Positions 45,213 to 53,041 of a stretch of DNA of 64,000 nucleotides are shown here, in pieces. Location of the stretch: NCBI GenBank assembly GCA_038244535.1, contig JBBRTJ010000001.1, forward strand, positions 1 through 64,000. Reading direction: 5' to 3'. Position 1 is the stretch's first letter. Every line of letters begins with the position of its first letter. The translations under genes were made by a program, and so were the position numbers. Under the pieces are notes generated by a model. It did not search any database and was not told where the DNA came from. It saw nothing but the letters and a program-made list of their open reading frames with translations. The DNA comes from JBBRTJ01 sp038244535 (GTDB lineage Bacteria > Actinomycetota > Acidimicrobiia > Acidimicrobiales > Ilumatobacteraceae).

Positions 45213-46487
45213 TCACGGCTGAGGTGGCGTCCGGTCGCAGACGACTTGGTTCCGACCGTTGCTCTTGGCGCGGTACAGCGCTGCGTCGGCGCGTTGAAGG
45301 GTGTCGTGCAGGGCTCGGTGGTGCTCGGCTGCGCCGAGGCTGATGGTCACGCCGGCGACCATGTTCGGCGAGCTCTCGACGACCAACTCGGCGATGGCGA
45401 CGCGCAGTGCTTCGGCGCGGCCCGCCGCAGCGGCCAGGTCTGCTCCGGGCAGCAGAACGGCGAACTCCTCACCACCGAACCGGGCCAGAAGATCGATGGT
45501 TCGAAGGTGACTGGTGAGCGCGGCGCCGACTGCGCACAGCACGATGTCGCCACCGTCGTGACCGTGAGTGTCGTTGACTGCCTTGAAGTGATCGATGTCG
45601 ATCATCAGCACTGCCGCTGGCACATGATTGACCGCACATGCCTTCAACAGCCGATCGGCGCGAGAGTCGAAACCCCGACGGTTCGTCAGCTTCGTCAGCG
45701 GATCGGTGTCCGCCTCGCGCCGCAGGTCTTCCTCGCGACGCTGCATCTCGGTGGTGTCGCGGGTCACGATGATGAACCCTTCAGGTTCACCTTTCTCATC
45801 GACCACTGTCGAAATCATTGTGTCGGTGTAGAACGTTTCGCCTGGCGAACTGAGCGCCCATCCCTCAGTGCGCCGCCACCCGGCGAATATCGCGGCGTCA
45901 AGAACGTCAGAGAGCCGTTCGACCGACACCACTTGGTCCAGAGGGCGGCCTACTGCTTGCGACGCTTTGAGGCCGAACAAGCGCTCACCAGATGCGTTCC
46001 ACGAGTCGATGAGTCCAGCACGGTCGATGGTGTAGATCGCGTATTCGCGGACCATCTCGACGATGAGGCGAATGCGGTCGCGTTCGTGGCTCAGCTCATG
46101 CTCGCGGTGCACCAGTTCCGTCACATCGCTGATCACGGCGACGTAGTAGCCCGGACGAGGTCGATGAACAGACACCTCTACCGTGGCGACGGTGCCGTTC
46201 ACCTCGAGCCTCGAACGGTGGTTTGCCACTACCACGGTCCCGCCTTCGTCGGCCCTCACCAGCGCGCCGAGATCGGGCACCAACGGGGCGAGCAGAGTGA
46301 AGGCGTTGCCCATGACCGCCGACCCTACGAACGGGCTCAGCAACTGCACCGACATGGGGGTGGCTCGAGTCACGGATCCTGTCGAGTCGAACGCGACGAC
46401 GCCGACAGGGAGCAGGTAGAGCAACTCGTAGAGCTCTTCGAGCTCATTGTTCAACGAGCCGGACCCAGACGGTTCGTTCAGGTCCAT
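45213..46487 (-). CDS. PAS-PAS-GGDEF diguanylate cyclase
   Basis: Makes the second messenger c-di-GMP. The 424-aa soluble protein has two PAS domains (about 20-125 and 137-250), a linker with TRDTTEMQRREEDLRREADT, and a GGDEF domain from TDPLTKLTNRRGFD to the end. The active-site loop is GGEEF at 338-342, and the inhibitory RxxD site is present (RTID, 329-332), so activity and product inhibition are both expected. Its ATG lies 10 bp inside the end of the PYP-like gene, which indicates translational coupling and makes the PYP-like protein a likely regulator or partner. No EAL or HD-GYP domain is nearby. Confidence 0.94.
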   Translation of the reverse strand: MDLNEPSGSGSLNNELEELYELLYLLPVGVVAFDSTGSVTRATPMSVQLLSPFVGSAVMGNAFTLLAPLVPDLGALVRADEGGTVVVANHRSRLEVNGTVATVEVSVHRPRPGYYVAVISDVTELVHREHELSHERDRIRLIVEMVREYAIYTIDRAGLIDSWNASGERLFGLKASQAVGRPLDQVVSVERLSDVLDAAIFAGWRRTEGWALSSPGETFYTDTMISTVVDEKGEPEGFIIVTRDTTEMQRREEDLRREADTDPLTKLTNRRGFDSRADRLLKACAVNHVPAAVLMIDIDHFKAVNDTHGHDGGDIVLCAVGAALTSHLRTIDLLARFGGEEFAVLLPGADLAAAAGRAEALRVAIAELVVESSPNMVAGVTISLGAAEHHRALHDTLQRADAALYRAKSNGRNQVVCDRTPPQP

Positions 46488-46837
46488 TGCACGAGGAGGA
46501 ATCGTCGTGCGGCGTCGCGGCGCGTCAGCAATCGCAACCGCACTGAGGTCGGCTTCATCCGTAAGGTGAAGACGTAGTCAATGGTTGCATCGAGCTCACT
46601 CTCGGTCTCGAACCGATGCGCGACCATGAAGTTGTTCGTGCATGGGGCGACCTCACTGAAGAAAAGCCGACCGACGACTCGCTCCGGTGAAAGGCCAGAA
46701 CGAGTCGACTCGGTTCGGTTGTACATGACAACACGATGATCGGCATCCATGGCAATGACACCGAACGTGGTGTCCTGCAACTGAGAATCGGAGGATGAGG
46801 TCAACTGGTCGTACAGATCGATCTCATCGAACTCCAC
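46478..46837 (-). CDS. Photoactive yellow protein-like PAS protein
   Basis: Small PAS photoreceptor-type protein, 119 aa, close to Halorhodospira PYP in length and pattern: TTFGVIAMDADHRVVMYNRT, ESTRSG, SPERVVGRLFFSEVAPCTNN, TIDYVFTLRMKPTSVRLRL. The residues that bind and tune p-coumarate have counterparts: Tyr39 (PYP Tyr42), Glu43 (Glu46) and Cys66 in VAPCT (Cys69). Arg52 of PYP is replaced by Leu. GTG 46837 lies 6 nt after TACGCT. It overlaps the diguanylate cyclase gene by 10 bp. The chromophore genes (tyrosine ammonia-lyase and coumarate-CoA ligase) are not seen here, so it may use another ligand or be a redox or ligand sensor. Confidence 0.85.
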   Translation of the reverse strand: MEFDEIDLYDQLTSSSDSQLQDTTFGVIAMDADHRVVMYNRTESTRSGLSPERVVGRLFFSEVAPCTNNFMVAHRFETESELDATIDYVFTLRMKPTSVRLRLLTRRDAARRFLLVQWT

Positions 46838-46843
46838 TGACGC

Positions 46844-46871
46844 AGCGTATCACCGGGGGACGTCGGTGCAA
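46844..46871 (-). promoter_or_regulatory. Promoter of the PYP-like/diguanylate cyclase operon
   Basis: -10 TACGCT (46844-46849) at -12 to -7 relative to GTG 46837, and -35 TTGCAC (46866-46871), spaced 16 bp. Leaderless start expected. Confidence 0.55.
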
Positions 46872-46898
46872 GGTCCCGGTCATGAGGTCCCGGTCATG
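46871..46898. repeat. 14-bp perfect tandem repeat upstream of the PYP-like promoter
   Basis: AGGTCCCGGTCATG occurs twice without a gap at 46871-46884 and 46885-46898, abutting the -35 element. Placement suggests an activator or repressor site. Confidence 0.55.
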
Positions 46899-47130
46899 AT
46901 GGCCAGTGCTTGTTGACCACCACTGCCCGTGGGAGATCCCAGCGTTCCAGGGGTGCCGATTGGTTGTTCGAACGTGAACAGATCGGGGCGACATCGATCA
47001 ACTGCCCCACTGTGGGGTGGGCGGGGATCGCTCGCCGCGTGGCGAGCTGAGTCACTCGGAAGGCGACCGGATCATCGAGGCCCGGAACCGTTCCTCGATG
47101 GTCTAGCGCCGCGAATCGGCTGCGCTCCAT
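46894..47130 (-). other. Unassigned open frame in the gap before the PYP-like gene
   Basis: The 366-bp stretch 46838-47204 holds the PYP-like promoter and a 78-codon open frame (MERSRFAALDHRGTVPGLDD onward). Its ribosome-binding site is unclear and I do not recognise the product. It could be a gene remnant or chance. Confidence 0.2.
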
Positions 47131-47204
47131 CGGCTGTGACCACGGCTCGAAATGGGCGAACTGGCCGAAGGCTCATCAGTCTCCAGCACCAGTCCGTCTG
47201 ACCG

Positions 47205-47588
47205 TCAGTCCAACGCCGCGATCAAGACGAGCACGAGCAGACCGAGGTTGCGCACGACGGTCCAGGGGCCAATGGGTCTGGTGGACAGGCGCCCGAAGCA
47301 GGCGCACGGCGGCCGCTCCCCCCGCGCCAGCTTCACGATGACGAACGCCGTGAACGCGGCGAGGAGCGCGGCGGCGGCGAGGTCGGTCCACGGCGTGCCG
47401 AGGCCGGTGGCCACCGCGGCCCCGAGACCGAGCTCGAGCCACGGGACGCCGATCGCGAGCACGGCTGGGATGCCGAGGTCGCGCGCCTGTGACCGCCAGG
47501 TGTGATCGGCGAGCTTGAGCGCGCCCGAAGCGAGCAGGACCGCACCCACCAGTACCCCGGCACCGGTGGCGACCAGGCCTCCGCTCAT
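47205..47588 (-). CDS. MauE-family membrane protein (DoxX/MauE type)
   Basis: A 127-aa membrane protein with four hydrophobic helices. The MauE hallmark is the loop ERPPCACFGRL between helices 3 and 4, plus GALKLADHTWRS after helix 1. MauE proteins support disulfide formation or maturation in the periplasm (methylamine dehydrogenase in the founding case). No mau genes are present, so a general thiol-redox role is more likely. It is the last gene of a leftward run behind the flavin reductase (13-bp gap). Confidence 0.83.
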   Translation of the reverse strand: MSGGLVATGAGVLVGAVLLASGALKLADHTWRSQARDLGIPAVLAIGVPWLELGLGAAVATGLGTPWTDLAAAALLAAFTAFVIVKLARGERPPCACFGRLSTRPIGPWTVVRNLGLLVLVLIAALD

Positions 47589-47601
47589 CGCCCTGGCCGG
47601 C

Positions 47602-48084
47602 TCACGACTGCAGACCGCCGAGCTTCCCCTTGTGGAACAACATCGGACTCGACTCCTGCTCGGGCGCCGAGAGGGAAGTGACGCGGCCCATCACGAACCA
47701 ATGATCACCGGCCTCGACCACCTGCTCGATGGTGCAGTCCATCCACGCGTGGATGCCGTCGAGAATCGGCGCACCGCTCGGCGCTGGGGTCCACGCCACG
47801 CCCTCGAACTTGTCGTCGCCCTCCTTGGCGAAACGCCAGCAGAGCTCGGCCTGATCGATCGTGAGCACGTTGACGCAGAACACACCGTGGCGCTCGATGT
47901 CGGGCCAGCTCGAGCTGTTGCGGGCCGGCAGGAACCCGACGAGGGGCGGATCAAGCGACACCGACGTGAACGATCCGATGGTCAGACCAACCGGCTTGCC
48001 GTCGGGCGCCGCCGTCACGACCGTGACCCCGGTGGGGAAGTGGCCGAGGACGCGGCGGAACTCCTTGCCGTCGATGGTGGTCAT
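47602..48084 (-). CDS. Flavin reductase-family protein (HpaC-like)
   Basis: FMN-binding split-barrel protein that reduces flavin with NAD(P)H, often supplying FMNH2 to monooxygenases. The 160-aa protein shows EFRRVLGHFPTGVTVVTA at the start, GLTIGSFTSVSLDPPLVGF, FCVNVLTIDQAELCWRFA and DHWFVMGRV. It starts 9 bp after the MBL-fold gene. It could serve the LLM monooxygenase encoded at 41-42 kb, but that gene is interrupted; no monooxygenase is adjacent. Confidence 0.92.
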   Translation of the reverse strand: MTTIDGKEFRRVLGHFPTGVTVVTAAPDGKPVGLTIGSFTSVSLDPPLVGFLPARNSSSWPDIERHGVFCVNVLTIDQAELCWRFAKEGDDKFEGVAWTPAPSGAPILDGIHAWMDCTIEQVVEAGDHWFVMGRVTSLSAPEQESSPMLFHKGKLGGLQS

Positions 48085-48093
48085 GGATCGACG

Positions 48094-48933
48094 CTACGTG
48101 AACGAGAGGGTGAGGCCCTCGGATGCGGCGATGACCTCGAACCCGGCGTGGTCGCCGAAGGCGCGGGCACACGCCAGCACCTCGTCGAGGGCGTCGTCGG
48201 AGCGCCCGGGGTCGTGGTGGAACAGCGCCAGGGTCTTGACGCCCGCTTCCTTGGCCAACCACAGCGCATAGTCATAGGAGCAGTGACCCCAGGTGCGCTT
48301 CATCTCGAACTCGGCTCGCGTGTACTGGGCGTCGTGGATGAGCAGGTCGGCCCCCTGGGCCAGTTCGAGGGCGGACTCGGCGATGCCGAACGAGCCGTCG
48401 TGCGGTTGCTGGTGGTCGCTGAGGTAGGCCACCGAAGTGCCCTCCCAGGTGACCCGATAGCCGTTGGTGCGACCGACGTGGGGGATCTCGCCGCTGAGCA
48501 CCTCGGCCTCGCCGATCTGCATCACGCCCGGGGGCCGCTCGATGAAGCGGATGGCACCAGGCAGATCCGTCACCGTGATCGGGAAGTACGGCTCGCGCAT
48601 GAACAGGTCGAAGGCGTCGCGCACGCTCGAGCCGTTGACCGGCGCCGGCGCGTAGATGTCGAGCTCGGACCCGGGCCGCAGCACCGGCACGAAGAAGGGC
48701 AGCCCCTGGATGTGGTCCCAATGAAGATGCGACACCAGCACGGTTCCGCGGAAGGTGCCGTCGCACGGCTGAGACTCGCCGAAGTACCGAAGGCCGGTGC
48801 CCATGTCGAGCACGATCGGAGGCTGGCCCGCCACCTCGAGCGCTACACACGACGTGCTGCCGCCATAGCGGCGAACGGATGGCCCGCAGCACGGCGTTGA
48901 TCCCCTGACCCCATAGAACGTCACGTTGAGCAA
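48094..48933 (-). CDS. MBL-fold hydrolase (RNase Z/class II phosphodiesterase-like)
   Basis: Metallo-beta-lactamase-fold hydrolase. TTG 48933 (or GTG 48924) starts LLNVTFYGVRGSTPCCGPSV; a G-rich stretch precedes the TTG. The metal site is SHLHWDHIQG, followed by EIPHVGRTNGYRVTW, a second His/Asp block in AYLSDHQQPHDG, LLIHDAQYT, and GHCSYDYALWLAKE, with a final LALFHHDPGRSDD. These belong to the long-MBL group of cyclic-nucleotide phosphodiesterases and RNase Z-like enzymes. The reading frame runs far upstream but is antisense to the next gene there. Substrate unknown. Confidence 0.88.
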   Translation of the reverse strand: MLNVTFYGVRGSTPCCGPSVRRYGGSTSCVALEVAGQPPIVLDMGTGLRYFGESQPCDGTFRGTVLVSHLHWDHIQGLPFFVPVLRPGSELDIYAPAPVNGSSVRDAFDLFMREPYFPITVTDLPGAIRFIERPPGVMQIGEAEVLSGEIPHVGRTNGYRVTWEGTSVAYLSDHQQPHDGSFGIAESALELAQGADLLIHDAQYTRAEFEMKRTWGHCSYDYALWLAKEAGVKTLALFHHDPGRSDDALDEVLACARAFGDHAGFEVIAASEGLTLSFT

Positions 48934-49028
48934 GTGGTCCCCCTTGGGTAGCGGACGATACGTACCCCGAGGGAGACGTGGCAATGTCGCGAGGTGTGAC
49001 GGATGTAGCACCGGGGTGGGGTGCAGCG

Positions 49029-49034
49029 TACGGT
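49029..49034 (+). promoter_or_regulatory. -10 hexamer TACGGT for the UGSC operon
   Basis: TACGGT lies 7 nt before ATG 49042. Confidence 0.5.
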
Positions 49035-49041
49035 TCCCGCC

Positions 49042-50520
49042 ATGAGCGTGACGACCACGGCCACCCCGCCGGCTCCCACGGTGGCGCCCCCGTTGCCCGA
49101 CGGCCTCGTAGCCGTGGTGAAGCGTGAGTGCGCCACCTGCGTGCTGGTCACCCCGGTCCTGGCCCAGCTGGCCTCCGCACCGAGCGTGACGCTGTCGGTG
49201 TTCACCCAGGACGACCCGGACTTTCCGGATGGCATCAGCAGCATGCACGATGACGACCTCGCACTGAGCTGGCACCACGACATCGAGACCGTGCCCACGC
49301 TGCTGCGGGTAGAGGGTGGACGCGAGGTGGGCCGCATCGTCGGCTGGAGCCGCCCGGAGTGGGAGGCCTTCACCGGCGTCGCCGACCTCGGCCCGGGGCT
49401 GCCTGAGTGGCGGCCGGGCTGCGGTTCGCTCAGCGTCGACCCGAACCTGGCCGACGACCTCCGAGTGCGCTTCACCGGGTCGACCCTGCGGGGCCGGCGA
49501 GTCGAGCTGGCCAGCCTCGAGGACGAGTGGGAGGCGATGTTCGACCGCGGCTGGACCGACGGCCTGCCCGTCGTGCCCCCCACCGAGGCCCGCGTGCTGC
49601 GGATGTTGGAAGGCACGACCCGCCACCCCCAGGACGTCGTTGCCATCGTGCCGCCCGACCTGGTCGCCGTCACGGTCGAGAAGGTCGCCGTCAACGCGGT
49701 GATGGCGGGCTGCAAGCCCGAGTACCTGCCTGTGGTGCTCGCGGCCGTCGAGGCCGCCTGCAACGACGAGTTCAACATCCACGGCGTGCTCGCCACCACG
49801 ATGCCGGTGGGGCCACTGATCATCGTCAACGGGCCCATCCGCCGGGCCATCGGGATGAACAGCGGCATCAACGTGCTCGGCCAGGGCAACCGGGCCAACT
49901 CCACCATTGGCCGGGCCTTGCAGCTCGTGATCCGCAACGTCGGCGGCGGACGGCCGAACGAGGTCGATCGCGCCACCCACGGCAACCCCGGCAAGGTCGG
50001 GTGGTGCGTCCCCGAGGACGAGGAGGGATCGCCGTGGACGCCGCTGTCGGTGGCCCGAGGGTTCCCGGCCGGTATGAGCACCGTGACGCTGTTCCCGGCC
50101 GAGGGCCCGCGGTGCGTGGTCGATCAGCTCGCCCGTGACGCCGGCCAGCTCGCGACCTCGTTCGCCGCCGCCCTGCGCACCGTGCACCACCCGAAGCTGC
50201 CACTCGGCTTTGACGCCGTGCTCGTCGTCGGCCCCGAGCACGCTCGCGTGTTCGCCGATGCCGGCTGGAACCGCGAGCAGCTCGTGGCCGAGCTCGACGC
50301 CCGCCTGCAGCTCCCCGGATCCGAGATCATCCGTGGTGCCGGGGGCATGGCCGAGGGGATCCCCGAGCGCCTGCGCGACGCCACGCTGCCCAAGTTCCGC
50401 CCTGGCGGCCTCCTGGTGGTGCACGCCGGTGGCGGAGCGGGCCTGTTCTCGACCGTCATCGGTGGCTGGGCCAACGGCGCCATCGGGAGCCAGCCGGTCA
50501 CCAAGGAGATCACCTCATGA
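49042..50520 (+). CDS. Thioredoxin-like protein coupled to the UGSC selenoprotein
   Basis: A 492-aa soluble protein. After a Pro/Thr-rich start, residues 20-110 look like a thioredoxin fold with the redox pair CATC (Cys30, Cys33) and a cis-Pro-type TVPTLLRVEGG. From about residue 170 a second domain follows: FDRGWTDGLPVVPPTEARVL, VAVNAVMAGCKPEYLPVV, NDEFNIHGVLATTMPVGPLI, then GQGNRANSTIGRALQLVIRN. I know it only as a protein found with UGSC-family selenoproteins. Its stop overlaps the selenoprotein start (ATGA), so they are co-translated and probably act together in a thiol/selenol reaction. Biochemical function unknown. Confidence 0.8.
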   Translation: MSVTTTATPPAPTVAPPLPDGLVAVVKRECATCVLVTPVLAQLASAPSVTLSVFTQDDPDFPDGISSMHDDDLALSWHHDIETVPTLLRVEGGREVGRIVGWSRPEWEAFTGVADLGPGLPEWRPGCGSLSVDPNLADDLRVRFTGSTLRGRRVELASLEDEWEAMFDRGWTDGLPVVPPTEARVLRMLEGTTRHPQDVVAIVPPDLVAVTVEKVAVNAVMAGCKPEYLPVVLAAVEAACNDEFNIHGVLATTMPVGPLIIVNGPIRRAIGMNSGINVLGQGNRANSTIGRALQLVIRNVGGGRPNEVDRATHGNPGKVGWCVPEDEEGSPWTPLSVARGFPAGMSTVTLFPAEGPRCVVDQLARDAGQLATSFAAALRTVHHPKLPLGFDAVLVVGPEHARVFADAGWNREQLVAELDARLQLPGSEIIRGAGGMAEGIPERLRDATLPKFRPGGLLVVHAGGGAGLFSTVIGGWANGAIGSQPVTKEITS

Positions 50521-51038
50521 GCACGATCATCATCGACCCGACCGGTGAGCGATCCGTGGTCGAGCGGACCCTGACCGAGCGGCCCGTCTCGCTCGAGGGC
50601 AGGGTCGTCGGCCTGCTCGACATCTCCAAGCCTCGAGGCGACATCTTCTTGAACCGCATCGAGGAGCGCCTGACCGGTCTCGGCGCGAAGGTGCTGCGCT
50701 TCAAGAAGCCGACCTTCACCAAGCCCGCCCCCGTCGACCTGCGCCATGAGATCGCGATGCAGTGCGAGGTGGTCATCGAAGCGCTCGCCGATTGAGGCAG
50801 CTGCACGTCGTGCAGTGTGCACGACATCGCTGATCTCGAATCCCGCGGCATCCCGAGCGCCTTCGTGGCGACGGTCGAGTTCATCACCGCCGCCGAGGCC
50901 CAGTCGGCCTCGCTCGGCTTGGCCACGGCCCGGGTCTTCACGCCGCACCCCGTGCAGGACCGCACCGACGCCGAGATGGTCGAGTACGCCGACTCCGTCT
51001 TCGACGAGATCGTGAGCAAGGTCACCCGTACTCCCTAG
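50517..51038 (+). CDS. UGSC-family selenoprotein (TGA = selenocysteine)
   Basis: Selenoprotein of the UGSC family. The frame from ATG 50517 runs through DISKPRGDIFLNRIEER and EIAMQCEVVIEALAD to TGA at 50793-50795, then continues GSCTSCSVHDIADLESRG, SAFVATVEFITAA and ARVFTPHPVQDRTD to a normal stop at 51036-51038, 173 aa in all. Selenocysteine 93 is followed by Gly-Ser-Cys96 and Cys99. A SECIS-like stem follows the TGA. A standard gene caller would split this into two short ORFs. ATGA overlap with the thioredoxin-like gene. It implies that the organism has SelA, SelB, SelC and SelD. The family is known only from sequence, and the reaction is unknown. Confidence 0.92.
50807..50825 (+). promoter_or_regulatory. 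Bacterial SECIS element
   Basis: GTCGTGCA (50807-50814), loop GTG (50815-50817), TGCACGAC (50818-50825): a perfect 8-bp stem, loop beginning 19 nt after the TGA, with G-U in the loop as SelB requires. Confidence 0.85.
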
Positions 51039-51122
51039 GCGGCGCGTATCTTGCCGCCGCCTACCGCCTCATGAACCGATGTGCGGGCACCCCCGTGCTC
51101 AGTCGACAAGGAGCGTGCTGTC

Positions 51123-52967
51123 ATGGGTTTTCCTGTTGCCGGTGGAGTTGGCCTGGCCACGTGGACCGACGCGGCCGGAGCGGGCTCGCTTGTACCGGTT
51201 GACTACTTTCCCGGGTTGATACGGGACAGCGCGCAGCAGGCGTGGACGCAGTACCACGACGACTTGGTGACGGCGCTGAGCAAGGAGCTCGGCATCGGCG
51301 ACCTGGTCACGTCCGGCGTCACCTTGTACGACATCAACATCACGATCGCCCCAGACGTCTCGCTGAGCGTCGACCGCGACGGCAACGGTGACCTGTTGGT
51401 GACCCTGACCACGGGCGGATGCTCCATCACGGCGACGGCCACCCAACCGACAGCCCTCGGCAGTTGGGCCGACCCGCGGTTCTCCTTCGACTTCGCCCTC
51501 GACCTCACCTATCGCATCGACCTGCCGCCGACCACGGGGCCGGTGTCGGCCACCGGGTTCACCGAGGTGCACGTCCTGTCGCCCCACATCGACTCGCACA
51601 ACCTCGTCGCCGACGTGGTGATGTTCTTCAACTCGATCTGGGACCTGTTGAGCGGTGACGGGTTCGTGCAGATGCTGGAGCGCTGGATCGCCAGCACCGA
51701 CTTCGCATCATTGGTGAACCCTCTGCTGCAACCGCTCAACGACAAGCTGACCGAGCTGGCGGGTCAGGGCTTCTGGTTCCTGAACGCCGTGATCGACCGG
51801 CTCGACGGTGGAGCGGGTGGCCTGCATGGCCTGAGCATCCCGGGTGCGCCGCAGGACCGCCTCGACGTGATGCTCCTGACCCAGGGCTACGACAACAGCG
51901 GCGTGATCACGGGCGACATCACCTGGCCCGCAGCGCTTGGTCGCCCTGTGCCGACAGGTTCGTTCGAGGCGGTGGCGCTCTCGAGCCAGGTGCTCGCCGA
52001 CGCAGCTGCCGTCAGCATCGGGATCGCACTGGCCGACCCTCAAGCGGCTACCCGCCTCGTGCCCAAGGTCGAGGCGCCGGCGGGGACGACGTTCACGTCG
52101 GCCGACCGGGTGCCGCTCAACCCGCAGGCACTGCCGCTGCGCCAGTCGATGCTCATGCGAGCGATGAACGTCGACGACGTGATGCTGAACCCGCAGCCGA
52201 TGCCGCCGGGCGTGGATGTGACGACGGTGGCGAGTGACGTCGAGGCACAGAGCATGGCCGCCGACGTGCGCGCCGGAGTCGCCTCACGGTTCATCACGGC
52301 CCTCGGGAGCGCCAACTTCGCGGCGCTCGCCACGCTGTTCGAGCAGGGGCCGATCACGTTCGACATCCACGGGATCGTCACGCTCCCGGGCGAACCCGGC
52401 GCGCTGTTCGGCAGCGAGAAGCACGTTGGTCAAGTGGCACGCATCTCGGTGCTCGACGACGCCACCACCTGTCGACGCCACTACGTCCTCGACCAGGTGC
52501 CGATCGGGCCGAAGTTGCCCATGCGGTGCGATCTCGCGCCGGGTTGGGTGTGGTCGGGCGGGCAGAGCGTCGCCTGCTCCCCCGACGGCTGGGACGGCTC
52601 CGTCACCGTCGGACCAGCGGTCGACTTCAGCGCTCGCATCCGCCCCCACGACCACGTGAGCTTCGAGACCGTCCGCGAGGTGCACGAGGAGTCGAGGTTC
52701 GCCGTCAACGCTGTGCGCCAGTTCGCCGCCTCGTCGACGTTGGCGCAAGCGGCCGTCGAGATGCCGGTATCAGTCGAGATGCCGGTATCAGCGGCGATCT
52801 CCACCGAACGCGTCGTCTCCATCCCTGTCCGCAACACCGTCTCGGTGGTGAGCGAGCACGGCGCGGTGATCGCCGAGGCGCTCGTGCGTCACGATCCGTC
52901 GGGGGCCGGAGTCGTGCCGAGCATCGACTTCACGGTCGCCGCCTTCACCGCTCCCATCATCCGTTAG
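51123..52967 (+). CDS. Large protein of unknown function with NPQPMPP motifs, 614 aa
   Basis: Not recognised as a characterised family. ATG 51123 follows AAGGAG at 9 nt; the frame opens 14 codons earlier. There is no signal peptide. The first 170 residues are beta-rich (YDINITIAPDVSLSVDRDGN, SFDFALDLTYRIDLPP) and may be a lipid-binding-type fold. The middle carries two copies of a Pro motif, PLNPQALPLRQ and MLNPQPMPPG, known from hypothetical proteins of diverse bacteria. A later domain has DDATTCRRHYVLDQVPIGPK. An 18-bp tandem DNA repeat at 52755-52790 encodes VEMPVS twice. The leader resembles that of the 592-aa protein at 33216. Confidence 0.75.
   Translation: MGFPVAGGVGLATWTDAAGAGSLVPVDYFPGLIRDSAQQAWTQYHDDLVTALSKELGIGDLVTSGVTLYDINITIAPDVSLSVDRDGNGDLLVTLTTGGCSITATATQPTALGSWADPRFSFDFALDLTYRIDLPPTTGPVSATGFTEVHVLSPHIDSHNLVADVVMFFNSIWDLLSGDGFVQMLERWIASTDFASLVNPLLQPLNDKLTELAGQGFWFLNAVIDRLDGGAGGLHGLSIPGAPQDRLDVMLLTQGYDNSGVITGDITWPAALGRPVPTGSFEAVALSSQVLADAAAVSIGIALADPQAATRLVPKVEAPAGTTFTSADRVPLNPQALPLRQSMLMRAMNVDDVMLNPQPMPPGVDVTTVASDVEAQSMAADVRAGVASRFITALGSANFAALATLFEQGPITFDIHGIVTLPGEPGALFGSEKHVGQVARISVLDDATTCRRHYVLDQVPIGPKLPMRCDLAPGWVWSGGQSVACSPDGWDGSVTVGPAVDFSARIRPHDHVSFETVREVHEESRFAVNAVRQFAASSTLAQAAVEMPVSVEMPVSAAISTERVVSIPVRNTVSVVSEHGAVIAEALVRHDPSGAGVVPSIDFTVAAFTAPIIR
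52755..52790 (+). repeat. 18-bp in-frame tandem repeat
   Basis: GTCGAGATGCCGGTATCA twice in a row, exact, within the 614-aa protein gene. A recent duplication or an expandable linker. Confidence 0.85.
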
Positions 52968-53028
52968 CTCCCCCGCCGCCGGTGACGACCAGGCCACCAG
53001 CCGCCGTCGCCGTCGCTGGGGTCGCCAG

Positions 53029-53034
53029 TAGGGT
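53029..53034 (+). promoter_or_regulatory. -10 hexamer TAGGGT for the SGNH hydrolase gene
   Basis: TAGGGT lies 7 nt before ATG 53042 and supports that start. Confidence 0.45.
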
Positions 53035-53041
53035 CAGACAG

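Noticed and set aside
48934..50424. Extended N-terminus of the MBL-fold gene
   Set aside because: It is antisense to the thioredoxin-like gene and shows no MBL sequence.
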